From: Patescibacteria group bacterium
GTDB lineage: Bacteria > Patescibacteriota > Patescibacteriia > UBA11705 > JABHMO01
Reading direction: 5' to 3'
Length of the DNA: 41,764 bases
Assembly: GCA_018818405.1 (NCBI GenBank)
Contig: JAHIRY010000027.1
Coordinates: 1-41,764 of the forward strand
Of the stretch, positions 22,878 to 32,302 are shown one piece after another. The notes under the pieces are model-generated. The model saw only the letters and a program-made list of their open reading frames with translations. It was not told the origin of the DNA and ran no database searches. How positions within the stretch are numbered: position 1 is the first letter of the stretch; the number at the start of each line of letters is the position of its first letter. The position numbers and the translations under genes were made by a program.

Positions 22878-23879
22878 ATGAATAAAATTTCTGAAAAATA
22901 TTTCGGCAAGCACACTTTTCATCCTGATATAAAAAAAATCACTGCCCAAACAATCGATGAAACCGGATTCAAAATCAAAAAGGAAATCTGGCGCGGCATT
23001 ATTTATGACAAAAATAAAGTCGGCAGTTTGATTTATTCAGGCGAATATAATGCAAAACCGGCAATTCTAAAAATTCAAGGTTTGAAACCGGAGATTGACG
23101 AAATTGATATTTTCAATCTATTCAAAAAAAATAATCTCAGCGCAAAAATAAAACTTCCGGAATTATTCGCCAAGAAAAAATATTCACGAAAAACCGGATT
23201 CGGCTATTTGATCATGGAAAATATTCCGCAAAAGAAAATTTTTGCGCCTCCATTTGCTTCGGAAAAACAAATCAAGCTGTTTTGTGAATTTTACAATGAA
23301 TATCGCGAAAAAGTTTTTGCGGTTCCCTGGTGGAAAAATAGTATCAATACTGAAAAATTCATCTTGCAGAGACTGGCGGGCTGGATCAAAATCAGCAAAC
23401 ACAAAAAATTTTGGGATGAAAATCTCCAAGGAATCCGCGTAAAACAATTCAGAAAAATCATCAAAGCAAATTCCGATAAAATACCCATGGTCTTCTCCCG
23501 CGGACATCTGTCTTGCAATGATCTGTATCTTCAAAAAAACAAATTCGTTCTTCTCTCAAATTTATTCTGGAGCTGGCGGCCGAAATATTATGATCTGGCG
23601 TTCAATCTCTGGGCGTGTCTGTTAAAACTTCCGGCTGATTATTCATTTGAAAAAACGATTCTCTTTTTGGAAAAATGGATTACGGCTTATCGCTCCATTC
23701 CATGGATAAAAAAACAAAAAGATTTTGATGAAATTTTTTATATTTTATTGCTGGAAAGATTGCTCGGATCTCTTGTCATCGATGTTCGCGCGGGCAATCA
23801 ACCGAAAAGTGAACAAAAAAAACTTTTTGAACTTCATTTGAAACTTTTTGATTATTTTGCTAAATTAATTCAAGGGTAA
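22878..23879 (+). CDS. Kinase-fold (APH-like) protein with degenerate active site
   Basis: 333 residues. The layout is that of aminoglycoside-phosphotransferase-like enzymes: N-lobe strand PAILKIQG with a plausible K65, hinge GYLIMENI (109-115), and a C-lobe with RGHLSCNDLYL at 208-218, where active enzymes read HGDLxxxN, then FVLLSNLFWSWRPKYYDLAFNLW, where they read LIDWE...YDLA. The catalytic Asp and the metal Asp are both replaced, so it may be a pseudokinase. Co-transcribed with the O-antigen-ligase-like gene; possibly a scaffold or sugar-binding partner. Family assignment is by pattern only. Confidence 0.55.
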   Translation: MNKISEKYFGKHTFHPDIKKITAQTIDETGFKIKKEIWRGIIYDKNKVGSLIYSGEYNAKPAILKIQGLKPEIDEIDIFNLFKKNNLSAKIKLPELFAKKKYSRKTGFGYLIMENIPQKKIFAPPFASEKQIKLFCEFYNEYREKVFAVPWWKNSINTEKFILQRLAGWIKISKHKKFWDENLQGIRVKQFRKIIKANSDKIPMVFSRGHLSCNDLYLQKNKFVLLSNLFWSWRPKYYDLAFNLWACLLKLPADYSFEKTILFLEKWITAYRSIPWIKKQKDFDEIFYILLLERLLGSLVIDVRAGNQPKSEQKKLFELHLKLFDYFAKLIQG

Positions 23880-23907
23880 TTGTTCTCTCAAAACAAAGGA
23901 GCCGAAA

Positions 23908-24471
23908 ATGAAAGAAAAACATGGCGCCGCGATTCTCGGTTATGGAGTACCGCCGGACATTTTCAAGGATGGAAATTACAACCGCTACCTGGAGAATGCC
24001 TGGCTGGCGATCAATCTCAGCCAATGCGAGGAATTACTTCTGAGCGGCGGACATACAAATATTCATTATCCCGAAAAATCGGAAGCCGAAGAAATGCACA
24101 AGTATTTGATGACAATACCGGGATTCAGAGAATCCGGAATCATCGTTTTCAAAAATGAAGATTCCATCACCAGCTGGGAAAACATCAAATGGATTGATTG
24201 CATGATACGCGAAAATTCTCTCACTCACATCACTATTCATGGCGAGTTTTCACGCCGACGCAAAGTCAGGCTTCTCTGTCGCAGAATCCTTTCGCGCCAA
24301 GTCAAGGCAACTGTGAACGTCATTGATTTCGACCGCTCGCGAACGATTTTTTCCGATCTGAAGCAAATGATTGATTTTTTCGCCACTTTGTTGCAATTCA
24401 TGTTTCCAAAAATTCGCGACCTTCGCCATTGGCGGCAAATGCGCCATATCAAAAAAGTTTCACAACCGTAA
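23908..24471 (+). CDS. DUF218/YdcF-like protein
   Basis: 187 residues. AAILGYGVPPDIFKDGNYNR, then LLLSGGHTN, SEAEEMHKYLMTIPGF and EDSITSWENIKW reproduce the DUF218 pattern (GxG, SGG, SEAxxM, E-x-S-x-T-x-EN). In this family the motifs form a nucleotide- or lipid-carrier-handling site; SanA and ElyC are relatives. There is no N-terminal membrane helix, so it is a soluble version, with a basic C-terminal region. A clear SD (AAAGGAG) precedes the ATG. Last gene of the run starting at 21581. Confidence 0.75.
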   Translation: MKEKHGAAILGYGVPPDIFKDGNYNRYLENAWLAINLSQCEELLLSGGHTNIHYPEKSEAEEMHKYLMTIPGFRESGIIVFKNEDSITSWENIKWIDCMIRENSLTHITIHGEFSRRRKVRLLCRRILSRQVKATVNVIDFDRSRTIFSDLKQMIDFFATLLQFMFPKIRDLRHWRQMRHIKKVSQP

Positions 24472-24483
24472 AAAACAATTTCC

Positions 24484-24511
24484 AAGGCTGTCTAACAGCC
24501 TTTCTTTTTTT
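24484..24511 (+). terminator. Intrinsic terminator after the DUF218 gene
   Basis: 7-bp stem AAGGCTG (24484-24490) with CAGCCTT (24496-24502), then a T-rich tract. Confidence 0.88.
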
Positions 24512-24547
24512 CCGAAAAATGTCATAAAATAAATCGCCGGACCAAAC

Positions 24548-24575
24548 TTGACGAACAGCGGTTTTTTATTATAAG
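24548..24575 (+). promoter_or_regulatory. Promoter of groES-groEL
   Basis: TTGACG (24548-24553), 16-nt spacer, TATAAG (24570-24575). Start predicted at about 24582, just ahead of the CIRCE-like site. Confidence 0.65.
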
Positions 24576-24589
24576 ATTGTGATTGCAAA

Positions 24590-24616
24590 ATAGCGCTCGA
24601 AATTATTAATTGCTAA
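24590..24616 (+). promoter_or_regulatory. CIRCE-like operator (HrcA site)
   Basis: ATAGCGCTC, 9 nt, AATTGCTAA. The CIRCE consensus is TTAGCACTC-N9-GAGTGCTAA: two mismatches in each half and exactly the right spacing. It covers about +8 to +35 of the predicted groES transcript, a normal CIRCE position. hrcA itself is not in the window. Confidence 0.6.
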
Positions 24617-24676
24617 AACGGATATGAAGAATATTTAATTTAACCGAAATATTTTCATGTCTGCAAAATCAAAAAT

Positions 24677-24964
24677 ATGATCAAACCATTGAATGACCAT
24701 GTGGTCGTAAAACCGATCGCCAAGGAAGAAAAAACTTCCGCCGGAATTATTCTTCCGGACACCGTTAACAAAGAAAAACCCGAGCAAGGCGAAGTGATTG
24801 CCGTGGGACCGGGAAAATTGCTGGAAAACGGAACGCGCGCAACAATGTCAATTCAGCCGGGAGACAAAGTCATATTTACAAAATATTCTCCTCATGAAGT
24901 CAAGATCGACAAAGAAGAATATTTGATTTTGAGCGAAGCTGATATTTTGGCGGTAATTGAATGA
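24677..24964 (+). CDS. groES: Co-chaperonin GroES
   Basis: 95 residues, full length: IKPLNDHVVVKPI, the mobile loop EKTSAGIILPDTV that docks on GroEL, EQGEVIAVGPGK, and the closing KYSPHEVKIDKEEYLILSEADILAVIE. Caps the GroEL chamber. First gene of the groES-groEL operon, under a CIRCE-like operator. No SD site. Confidence 0.98.
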   Translation: MIKPLNDHVVVKPIAKEEKTSAGIILPDTVNKEKPEQGEVIAVGPGKLLENGTRATMSIQPGDKVIFTKYSPHEVKIDKEEYLILSEADILAVIE

Positions 24965-26851
<1,887 letters not shown>

Positions 26852-26867
26852 AGCGAGCGGGTGCCAG

Positions 26868-26938
26868 GAAACCAGTGACCCGGGAACCAGGAATCCGGAT
26901 AGCCTGGTCCCCTGGTTCCCGGATAGCCTGGTAGCCTG
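26868..26938 (+). repeat. GGAACCAGG/GGATAGCCTGG word array after groEL
   Basis: Imperfect repeats of short words: GGAAACCAG, GACCCGGGAACCAGG, AATCCGGATAGCCTGG, then the reverse sense CCCCTGGTTCCC, GGATAGCCTGG. The words recur upstream of ychF (33431-33590). Confidence 0.8.
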
Positions 26939-26956
26939 AAATCACAACTAGCAAAT

Positions 26957-27000
26957 TAAAAAGCGGCGACCCATGCTGGAGTCGCCGCTTATGTTTTTTT
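26957..27000. terminator. Bidirectional terminator between groEL and the 27003 gene
   Basis: 10-bp perfect GC-rich stem AAGCGGCGAC (26961-26970) with GTCGCCGCTT (26981-26990), flanked by an A run and a seven-T run, serving the convergent genes. Confidence 0.9.
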
Positions 27001-27002
27001 CG

Positions 27003-27527
27003 CTATTTCCCGCCACCCGCGCTGACCATGACGCGAAGTTGCTCTCGTGACATGAGACGCACTGACGCAGTTGAAAAATGTTCATTCCAAAGAAGAATTT
27101 CTTCGCTTCTGATCCGCCCCCGCGCGAGCAGTTCCTGAACGATTTCAAAAAACTTCAGTTCACAAGCCTTCTCGAACCCATGAAAATTGAAATCCATGCT
27201 GAACGAATAAATCGTCGAAACCTCGCTTTCTTTGAGGCAAATTCTTTGTGAGATTCGATATGCCGGCAACTTCACATGCAGCAATACCACCTGAATATGA
27301 ATGACTTGGATGCCGCTGGAATACGCGCAATCCACCACACTCCGGATCATTTCGGGAATAACCGTGCGAACTTTCTCCAGCTTTTCGCTGCGATCGTCCC
27401 TCCGAATTTGCAATGCTTTAATTTCGCGGTCACAATCGAGAATTTCCTTGAGATACAATGATTCAGTTTCGAGGCAAATCTCCAAGTCCCTGAGACTACT
27501 CTTGGTCGGAGAATACATCTCTGTCAT
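27003..27527 (-). CDS. Unknown cytoplasmic protein with coiled-coil start
   Basis: 174 residues. Residues about 20-60 form a charged coiled coil (LYLKEILDCDREIKALQIRRDDRSEKLEKV); the rest is mixed alpha/beta (IQVIHIQVVLLHVKLPAYRI, STIYSFSMDFNFHGF). No membrane helix, no recognised family. The ATG is preceded by GGAGGTGGGCC, a strong SD. Single-gene unit with a palindromic promoter and a GC-rich terminator, one of the SD-bearing class. Confidence 0.7.
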   Translation of the reverse strand: MTEMYSPTKSSLRDLEICLETESLYLKEILDCDREIKALQIRRDDRSEKLEKVRTVIPEMIRSVVDCAYSSGIQVIHIQVVLLHVKLPAYRISQRICLKESEVSTIYSFSMDFNFHGFEKACELKFFEIVQELLARGRIRSEEILLWNEHFSTASVRLMSREQLRVMVSAGGGK

Positions 27528-27568
27528 GGCCCACCTCCAGCCGTCAACTGTTAATCAGGCACTCCACT

Positions 27569-27597
27569 AAATTAACCCGACAAAACAATTTTGTCAA
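27569..27597 (-). promoter_or_regulatory. Promoter with operator-like palindrome
   Basis: Minus strand TTGACA (27597-27592), 17 nt, TAATTT (27574-27569). GACAAAA-TTG-TTTTGTC is a perfect inverted repeat at 27579-27595, overlapping the -35 and spacer. Confidence 0.55.
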
Positions 27598-27621
27598 TCC
27601 CGCAATTCTCAATAAATAACC

Positions 27622-27668
27622 AAAAAAAAATTGTCATACTTCGACTGGCTCAGTATGACAATTTTTTT
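27622..27668. terminator. TGTCATACT hairpin, bidirectional terminator/REP-like
   Basis: Stem of 13 bp around ATTGTCATACT ... AGTATGACAAT with loop TCGACTGGCTC, A run before and T run after. A sibling lies at 32222. The loop motif TTCGACxGGCTCAG is a widespread dispersed hairpin in bacteria. Confidence 0.8.
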
Positions 27669-27669
27669 A

Positions 27670-27903
27670 TTATACGATTCCCTTGCGGATCTTTTCAATT
27701 TCCTCTTCATCTTGTTTGCTTTGCTCTTCCGCCGTTCTTTTCAACTTTACTTTTTTACTTCCTTCAATTTCATCTTCCAATTCATTGATTCTCATGTTTT
27801 TTCCTTTCGTATATTCATCCAGCCAGTCCAGATATTCATCCAGTTCTTCATTCGACAATTTTTTAATTTCCTCGGAAGACAATAATTCCCATTCTTTTGC
27901 CAT
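27670..27903 (-). CDS. Small acidic helical protein of the coiled-coil cluster
   Basis: 77 residues from the ATG at 27903 (an in-frame start 10 codons upstream overlaps the previous gene). WELLSSEEIKKLSNEELDEYLDWLDEYTKGKNMR, then a Lys/Glu coiled coil. No family recognised. Last gene of the minus-strand run beginning at 30450; 7 nt after the preceding gene's stop, so co-transcribed. Confidence 0.6.
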   Translation of the reverse strand: MAKEWELLSSEEIKKLSNEELDEYLDWLDEYTKGKNMRINELEDEIEGSKKVKLKRTAEEQSKQDEEEIEKIRKGIV

Positions 27904-27910
27904 AAAATTT

Positions 27911-28336
27911 CTAAATGTTAATTCCCTTTTCACTCAACTCTTCTTTGCTTTTCTTTATAATTTCCTGCGCTATCAATGCATATCTTCTCGCCGTTTCTCC
28001 TTGAAGTTTTTCTTTTTTCAATGCAGGCAAAATTCCGACAAGATCTTTGATTTCTTTCTTTTTGTCCGGCAAATTTCTGGCAATCAAGATTAACTTCGCG
28101 GCCACACTTCCAAATCCCGCATCTTTTACCGCATTGCTAAACGCTTCAATCTCATCTTCCAGTTTCAAATCCGCCGCTTCTTGCTCCAAACCTTCTTCTT
28201 TCGCACTCAGAACACTCGCTTCCTCGGTTAATTCAAACGCTTTTGCCTGAGGAGTTTGTTCTTTTTTCAATTCCGGCGCTTCTGCCGCCGTAGTTTCCTG
28301 TTTTGCTTGTGAAGTTTCATCTTTCATAATTTGCAT
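27911..28336 (-). CDS. Acidic helical protein with EAPELKKE motif
   Basis: 141 residues (or 138 from the second Met). A low-complexity N-terminus with AEAPELKKEQTP, then a helical domain (DEIEAFSNAVKDAGFGSVAAKLILIARNL, DLVGILPALKKEKLQGETARRYALIAQEII). The APELK motif recurs in the two larger neighbours. Cytoplasmic; function unknown. Confidence 0.65.
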   Translation of the reverse strand: MQIMKDETSQAKQETTAAEAPELKKEQTPQAKAFELTEEASVLSAKEEGLEQEAADLKLEDEIEAFSNAVKDAGFGSVAAKLILIARNLPDKKKEIKDLVGILPALKKEKLQGETARRYALIAQEIIKKSKEELSEKGINI

Positions 28337-28368
28337 GTTTATAAATAATTCTCCGGTAAAATAATATT

Positions 28369-30450
28369 TTATGCCGCCAATTTCACATCCAACGGCTGGC
28401 CGCTCGCATTTTCAATCGCAATTTTCAGATTTTGCGCGATTCCTTTGTAAAACTCTCCATCCACCGGTTGCATAACCATTCTGCTTTCTCCTCCGGCGCC
28501 CTTCTGTATTGTGGCGGATTTCTGAGATTCCAGATCTGTTGCGAATTTATTTATTGCCGTTTTTATCGCATCAACCTTGTCTCCCATTTCAATAATGAGC
28601 GTATTAAGCGGATTTTTTCGATCGCTTGACCGCCTTGCAATCAATATATCATCGAATGCATCAATCTTTGCCGCCAACGCTCTGACTTTTTTCACTTTAT
28701 TATCAATAATTGCCGTCGGATCCTGCTCATTCAATTCCGCGTCAGTCAAAAACAATGCATCAGCTCCTTTTGCCAATTCCTTGACTGAATTTTCCCATTC
28801 TTTTTCCAGAGCTTCCGCTGATTCGGCTTTTGATTCGGCTGTTGCCGATTCTTGCTTCAATTCCGGCGCTTCTTCCGCTTTTGAACCGACAGTCGTTTCC
28901 ATTGCCGCGGCCTCTGATGGCGGCGCAACGGTTTCCGCGATTTCCGGCGCAATGGTTTCTTTTTCCGGTTTTATTTCTTTTTTCAATTCCGGCGCTTTTT
29001 CAACCGGCTTTTCCACCGGTTTTTCAGCAATAACCGGTTCTTCAACTTTTTCCGCTTCCAATGGTTTTTCTTCAATTATTTGCTCTTCATCAATCGGCTC
29101 ATATCCCACCGCGTCTTCATACGCCTGCCGTTTTGTCCGCAAATCTTCCAATTGCGCGGTTGATTCCTTGATCAGTTTTTGCATTGTTGTCATAATTCCC
29201 TTTCTGGCAGATCCTTTTTCTTCATTGCGCAGAGCAATCTCGGCAAATTTCAATTCAGCTTCCGTATCTTTGATCGATTCATTTACTTTTTCCAATTCAA
29301 CATTCAAAGCTTTCTCATCTTCAGGCGAAAGCTTTTTCTCAGCCACTTCAATTATTTCCGGCTCAACTTCCAGATGACCTTCGCTTATTTCTTCTTTTCT
29401 TTTTGCCAGTTTTGCGATTTCTTCATCAGCTTCCTTTATTTCTTTTTGAAAAGCTTCAACTTCCGCGCCGTCACTTGTTCCCGCGGCTTTTAATTTAGCC
29501 AAGGATTCCTGCGCTTTTGTCTTCGCTTCAACTTCGAGTGACACATCATCATCGATTTCATTCAACTGCGCTCTTATTTCTTCTTCAGAATGTTTTGGCT
29601 CGATTTCTTCCAAATCAGCTTCAGTCAATTCAATTTCTTCTTCCGCCTGTTCCGGCGCTTCCGGCTTTTGCGATTCTATCGCGCCGATAATTTCCGGCTC
29701 AACTTCAAGATGACCCTGGCTTATTTCTTCTTTTCTTTTTGCCAGCTTTGCAATCTCCTCATCCGCTTCCTTTACTTCTTTTTGAAATGCTTCAACTTCC
29801 GCGCCTTCGCTTGTTCCTGCGGCTTTCAATGTATCCAATGATTCCTGCGCTTTTGTTTTCGCTTCAACCTCGAGAGATACATCATCATCGATTTCATTCA
29901 ACTGAGCCGCTATTTCCTGCGGAGAATGTTCAGCTGAAATATCCGGTTCATCCGGAACAATCGGCGCTTCGATTTTAATTTCTTCTTTTGGCAATGGCGG
30001 CGGTTTTATTTCTTCCATATCTTCAGTTGTCAATTCAATCACCTCTTCCTTCCCTCCCTCAATCACTTCCAATTTCGGTTTTGCTTGAACTTCTTTGTCA
30101 ACATTCGCCGGCTCGCCGAGCATTTCAGCCAATTTTATCTCAGCAGTCAATCTTTTCATTCTTTTTTCAATATCATCCATTGATTTTTCAATATTTTCAA
30201 TTTCAGCGGTTATTTCCGCTTGTTTGTCAGGATCAATGTCTCCGCCGGCTTTTGATTTTTCCAGATCAGCCTCAGCATCTTTCAAATAACCGTCCGCAAT
30301 ATCAAAATCCTCTTGAATCGCTTCAAGCTTTTTTTGCAAACGCCCTTTTTCTCCTTCAACTCCGGTTTCCTTTTTCGATTCCGGCGCTTCCGGCGTTTGA
30401 ACGGCTTCTTGCATCGCCGATTTTTCAACATCTTGCGGTTGTTGCACCAT
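28369..30450 (-). CDS. Large acidic coiled-coil protein with internal duplication
   Basis: 693 residues, very Glu/Lys/Ala-rich, no membrane helix. N-terminal coiled coil (30-112); IELTTEDMEEI at 139-148; repeat 1 at about 175-255 and repeat 2 at about 287-367, nearly identical (QLNEIDDDVSLEVEAKTKAQ, AEVEAFQKEVKEADEEIAKL, GHLEVEPEII); further coiled coil; linker with two APELKxE motifs; and a conserved-looking C-terminal domain of about 180 residues (EWENSVKELAKGADALFLTD ... MVMQPVDGEFYKGIAQNLKIA). Generic hits to Smc-like coiled coils would be misleading. First gene of a three-gene minus-strand operon; divergent from the 65-residue gene at 30516. Function unknown. Confidence 0.7.
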   Translation of the reverse strand: MVQQPQDVEKSAMQEAVQTPEAPESKKETGVEGEKGRLQKKLEAIQEDFDIADGYLKDAEADLEKSKAGGDIDPDKQAEITAEIENIEKSMDDIEKRMKRLTAEIKLAEMLGEPANVDKEVQAKPKLEVIEGGKEEVIELTTEDMEEIKPPPLPKEEIKIEAPIVPDEPDISAEHSPQEIAAQLNEIDDDVSLEVEAKTKAQESLDTLKAAGTSEGAEVEAFQKEVKEADEEIAKLAKRKEEISQGHLEVEPEIIGAIESQKPEAPEQAEEEIELTEADLEEIEPKHSEEEIRAQLNEIDDDVSLEVEAKTKAQESLAKLKAAGTSDGAEVEAFQKEIKEADEEIAKLAKRKEEISEGHLEVEPEIIEVAEKKLSPEDEKALNVELEKVNESIKDTEAELKFAEIALRNEEKGSARKGIMTTMQKLIKESTAQLEDLRTKRQAYEDAVGYEPIDEEQIIEEKPLEAEKVEEPVIAEKPVEKPVEKAPELKKEIKPEKETIAPEIAETVAPPSEAAAMETTVGSKAEEAPELKQESATAESKAESAEALEKEWENSVKELAKGADALFLTDAELNEQDPTAIIDNKVKKVRALAAKIDAFDDILIARRSSDRKNPLNTLIIEMGDKVDAIKTAINKFATDLESQKSATIQKGAGGESRMVMQPVDGEFYKGIAQNLKIAIENASGQPLDVKLAA
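29350..29928 (-). repeat. In-frame DNA duplication inside the coiled-coil gene
   Basis: Two copies of about 243 nt, 29686-29928 and 29350-29592, 336 nt apart, encode the same 81-residue block with few differences. Most differences are silent or conservative (Glu/Asp), suggesting a fairly recent tandem duplication. Confidence 0.85.
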
Positions 30451-30475
30451 ATTTTTTCTTTTTATTTTTAATATT

Positions 30476-30511
30476 TGCTATAATTATATCAGAAAATTAA
30501 TAACAAACCAA
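30476..30511. promoter_or_regulatory. Divergent promoter of the coiled-coil cluster
   Basis: Plus strand: extended -10 TGCTATAAT (30476-30484) for the 30516 gene. Minus strand: TTGGTT (30511-30506), 17 nt, TATAAT (30488-30483) for the 28369-30450 gene. The two -10 boxes overlap by 2 nt. Confidence 0.65.
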
Positions 30512-30515
30512 AAAT

Positions 30516-30713
30516 ATGGCGGAAATCAAATCAGAAGCAATCGCTCCGGCGACAAAAGAACAAAAAATAGCATCGCTCGAAGCGGAAATGGCCGAGCTGG
30601 CCAAGGAAGCGGCTGAAGCGAAATCAGCGTCAGCCAAAGTAAAAATAAAAATCCGGCAAATGCGCGCGGAAAAAAAATTAAAGGAAATAAGAACGCAGAT
30701 TACCGCAATGTAA
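30516..30713 (+). CDS. Small coiled-coil protein, unknown
   Basis: 65 residues: a single charged helix with heptad pattern (KIASLEAEMAELAKEAAEAKSASAKVKIKIRQ in residues 17-48). Short leader from its own extended -10 promoter and a strong terminator directly after the stop, so it is a deliberate single-gene unit. May interact with the coiled-coil proteins on either side; this is inference from position. Confidence 0.65.
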   Translation: MAEIKSEAIAPATKEQKIASLEAEMAELAKEAAEAKSASAKVKIKIRQMRAEKKLKEIRTQITAM

Positions 30714-30714
30714 T

Positions 30715-30744
30715 AAAAAAAACGACCGAACGGTCGTTTTTTTT
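30715..30744. terminator. Bidirectional terminator in the coiled-coil cluster
   Basis: Stem ACGACC (30722-30727) with GGTCGT (30732-30737), loop GAAC, A and T runs on both sides; serves the 30516 (+) and 30756 (-) genes. Confidence 0.9.
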
Positions 30745-30755
30745 GTATTGAAAAT

Positions 30756-32171
30756 CTACAACTTATAATATTCTTTAAATCTTCTCATTGCATCATTGTC
30801 AGCCCTATTGAAATTATCTGTTATTTGTCTTGCTTCCAAATCTGCATTTAGATTCATGCCATATTTATTTGATAAATCAGTAATTTCTTTGGTTAAGACA
30901 CTTTTATCAGGATAAACTGATCTGCGAATTTCGTTTATGGCTCCCCTCAATTGCTCCTTGCGGATCGGTAGGGAGGCCCTGAGACCTTCCGCGTTCTCTA
31001 TCATTGTTTGCACCTGCTCTTTTGTCAACTTAAAGCTTCCTTGTTGAATTTCACCTTTTTCATCAACAATTTTTTCAACCACTACCGTTTTTGTAAAAAA
31101 ACCGAATTTTTTTAACAATGGAGCTAAAGATGCTCTCACTTGAGACACCTGCTTTAACTTTTCATCAATTTCTATCATCTCATCCGCAGTATTGGACAGG
31201 GATTCTCCCAACGAGTTAACTTTTTCTGAAATGTTCTCCTGATATTCTTTCAGCTTCGCTTCTCCTTCTTCGAATTTCATTTTTTTAGCTTCATCTTCCT
31301 TCCGCATCTCTTCCAATTTCGCTTCGTGTTCTTTATCTATCCCCTGTTCCGCCGCCGCCTCCTTTAGCGCTTCAGCTGTAATTTCTTGATCTGCCGCCTC
31401 AGGACTTTCTTCTTTTTTCTCCATCCCCGCCTTTAATTCATCTCGTCTTTTCCCCAAAGCAACCATTTCCTGATATTCTGCGGAATTGAACAACTGCGAA
31501 ACATTATTCATCTGTTCCTCCGAAATTTTACCCGGTAAATTTTTTTGCGCATACCCAGCCAGTTGCTCCATGTTCATTTTTTCAATTTCTTTACGCTGCT
31601 CATCAGAAATTGGTTCCAGTTTATCCAATGCATCGCCAATATCATACTTTTGAAGTATCGCATTCATCCTACCACTCCAATGATCAACTATTTCTGAATA
31701 TTCCTCCGCTGGTGTTTTTTCCCCTGGCAATTCTTCAATTATATCGGCTTCGGATAATTCGATAGTATCTTTCGCCGCTTCAACCAGTTCTTCTTCCACT
31801 GCTTCCGCCGGAGCTTCCTCTTTCAATTCAGGCGCCTCTTCCACGACTTCCTCAGCCGAACCGGTCAAAGCCGCTTCCTGCTCTCTCAAAATAGCCAGTC
31901 TCTTCTCAATCTTGTCTTGCCTCGCCTCGACAAGTTCGATTCCTTTTTTAATCGCATCCATTTCTTTTTTATTCTCAGCTGTTTCTGGTCCGAGCGATTC
32001 CAGCTCTTCCTCCATCATTTCCAGATCAGCATCCATATTCTCAAAATCCTTTTCAATTTTTCCCCTCGACTTTTTCAAATCCTCCATTTTTTCCGCTGTT
32101 GATTTTTCCCGCGCTTCCGCTTTTACGGGCTGTTCTTTTGAATCTTGTCTTTTTTCCGCAGTAAATGCCAT
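30756..32171 (-). CDS. Acidic coiled-coil protein with C-terminal helical domain
   Basis: 471 residues, no membrane helix. N-terminal coiled coil (25-100), then VEEAPELKEEAPAEA and TIELSEADIIEELPGEKTP, the same two linear motifs found in the 693-residue protein. A middle helical region (SEIVDHWSGRMNAILQKYDIGDALDKL), a second coiled coil (about 260-340), and a C-terminal domain of about 110 residues (VRASLAPLLKKFGFFTKTVVVEKIVDEKG ... DNDAMRRFKEYYKL). Its own transcription unit. Function unknown. Confidence 0.7.
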   Translation of the reverse strand: MAFTAEKRQDSKEQPVKAEAREKSTAEKMEDLKKSRGKIEKDFENMDADLEMMEEELESLGPETAENKKEMDAIKKGIELVEARQDKIEKRLAILREQEAALTGSAEEVVEEAPELKEEAPAEAVEEELVEAAKDTIELSEADIIEELPGEKTPAEEYSEIVDHWSGRMNAILQKYDIGDALDKLEPISDEQRKEIEKMNMEQLAGYAQKNLPGKISEEQMNNVSQLFNSAEYQEMVALGKRRDELKAGMEKKEESPEAADQEITAEALKEAAAEQGIDKEHEAKLEEMRKEDEAKKMKFEEGEAKLKEYQENISEKVNSLGESLSNTADEMIEIDEKLKQVSQVRASLAPLLKKFGFFTKTVVVEKIVDEKGEIQQGSFKLTKEQVQTMIENAEGLRASLPIRKEQLRGAINEIRRSVYPDKSVLTKEITDLSNKYGMNLNADLEARQITDNFNRADNDAMRRFKEYYKL

Positions 32172-32221
32172 AATGTTTAAATTATTTGTCTTGCTTTAAT
32201 TTTACCACATTATAAAAAAAC

Positions 32222-32263
32222 AAAAAAATGTCATGCTTCGACAGGCTCAGCATGACATTTTTT
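32222..32263. terminator. TGTCATGCT hairpin, bidirectional terminator/REP-like
   Basis: Stem of about 15 bp around ATGTCATGCT ... AGCATGACAT with loop TCGACAGGCTC; A run before, T run after. Second copy of the element at 27622. Lies between the coiled-coil gene's start region and the end of ychF, so it likely ends ychF transcripts. Confidence 0.8.
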
Positions 32264-32302
32264 GTTTCGCATTAATTCGCATCAATTCGCACTTATTCGC
32301 AT

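Noticed and set aside
28577-29377. 266-codon plus-strand ORF rich in Ser/Ala/Phe
   Set aside because: Antisense shadow of the Glu/Lys-rich coiled-coil gene, whose codons read as Ser/Phe/Leu on the other strand.
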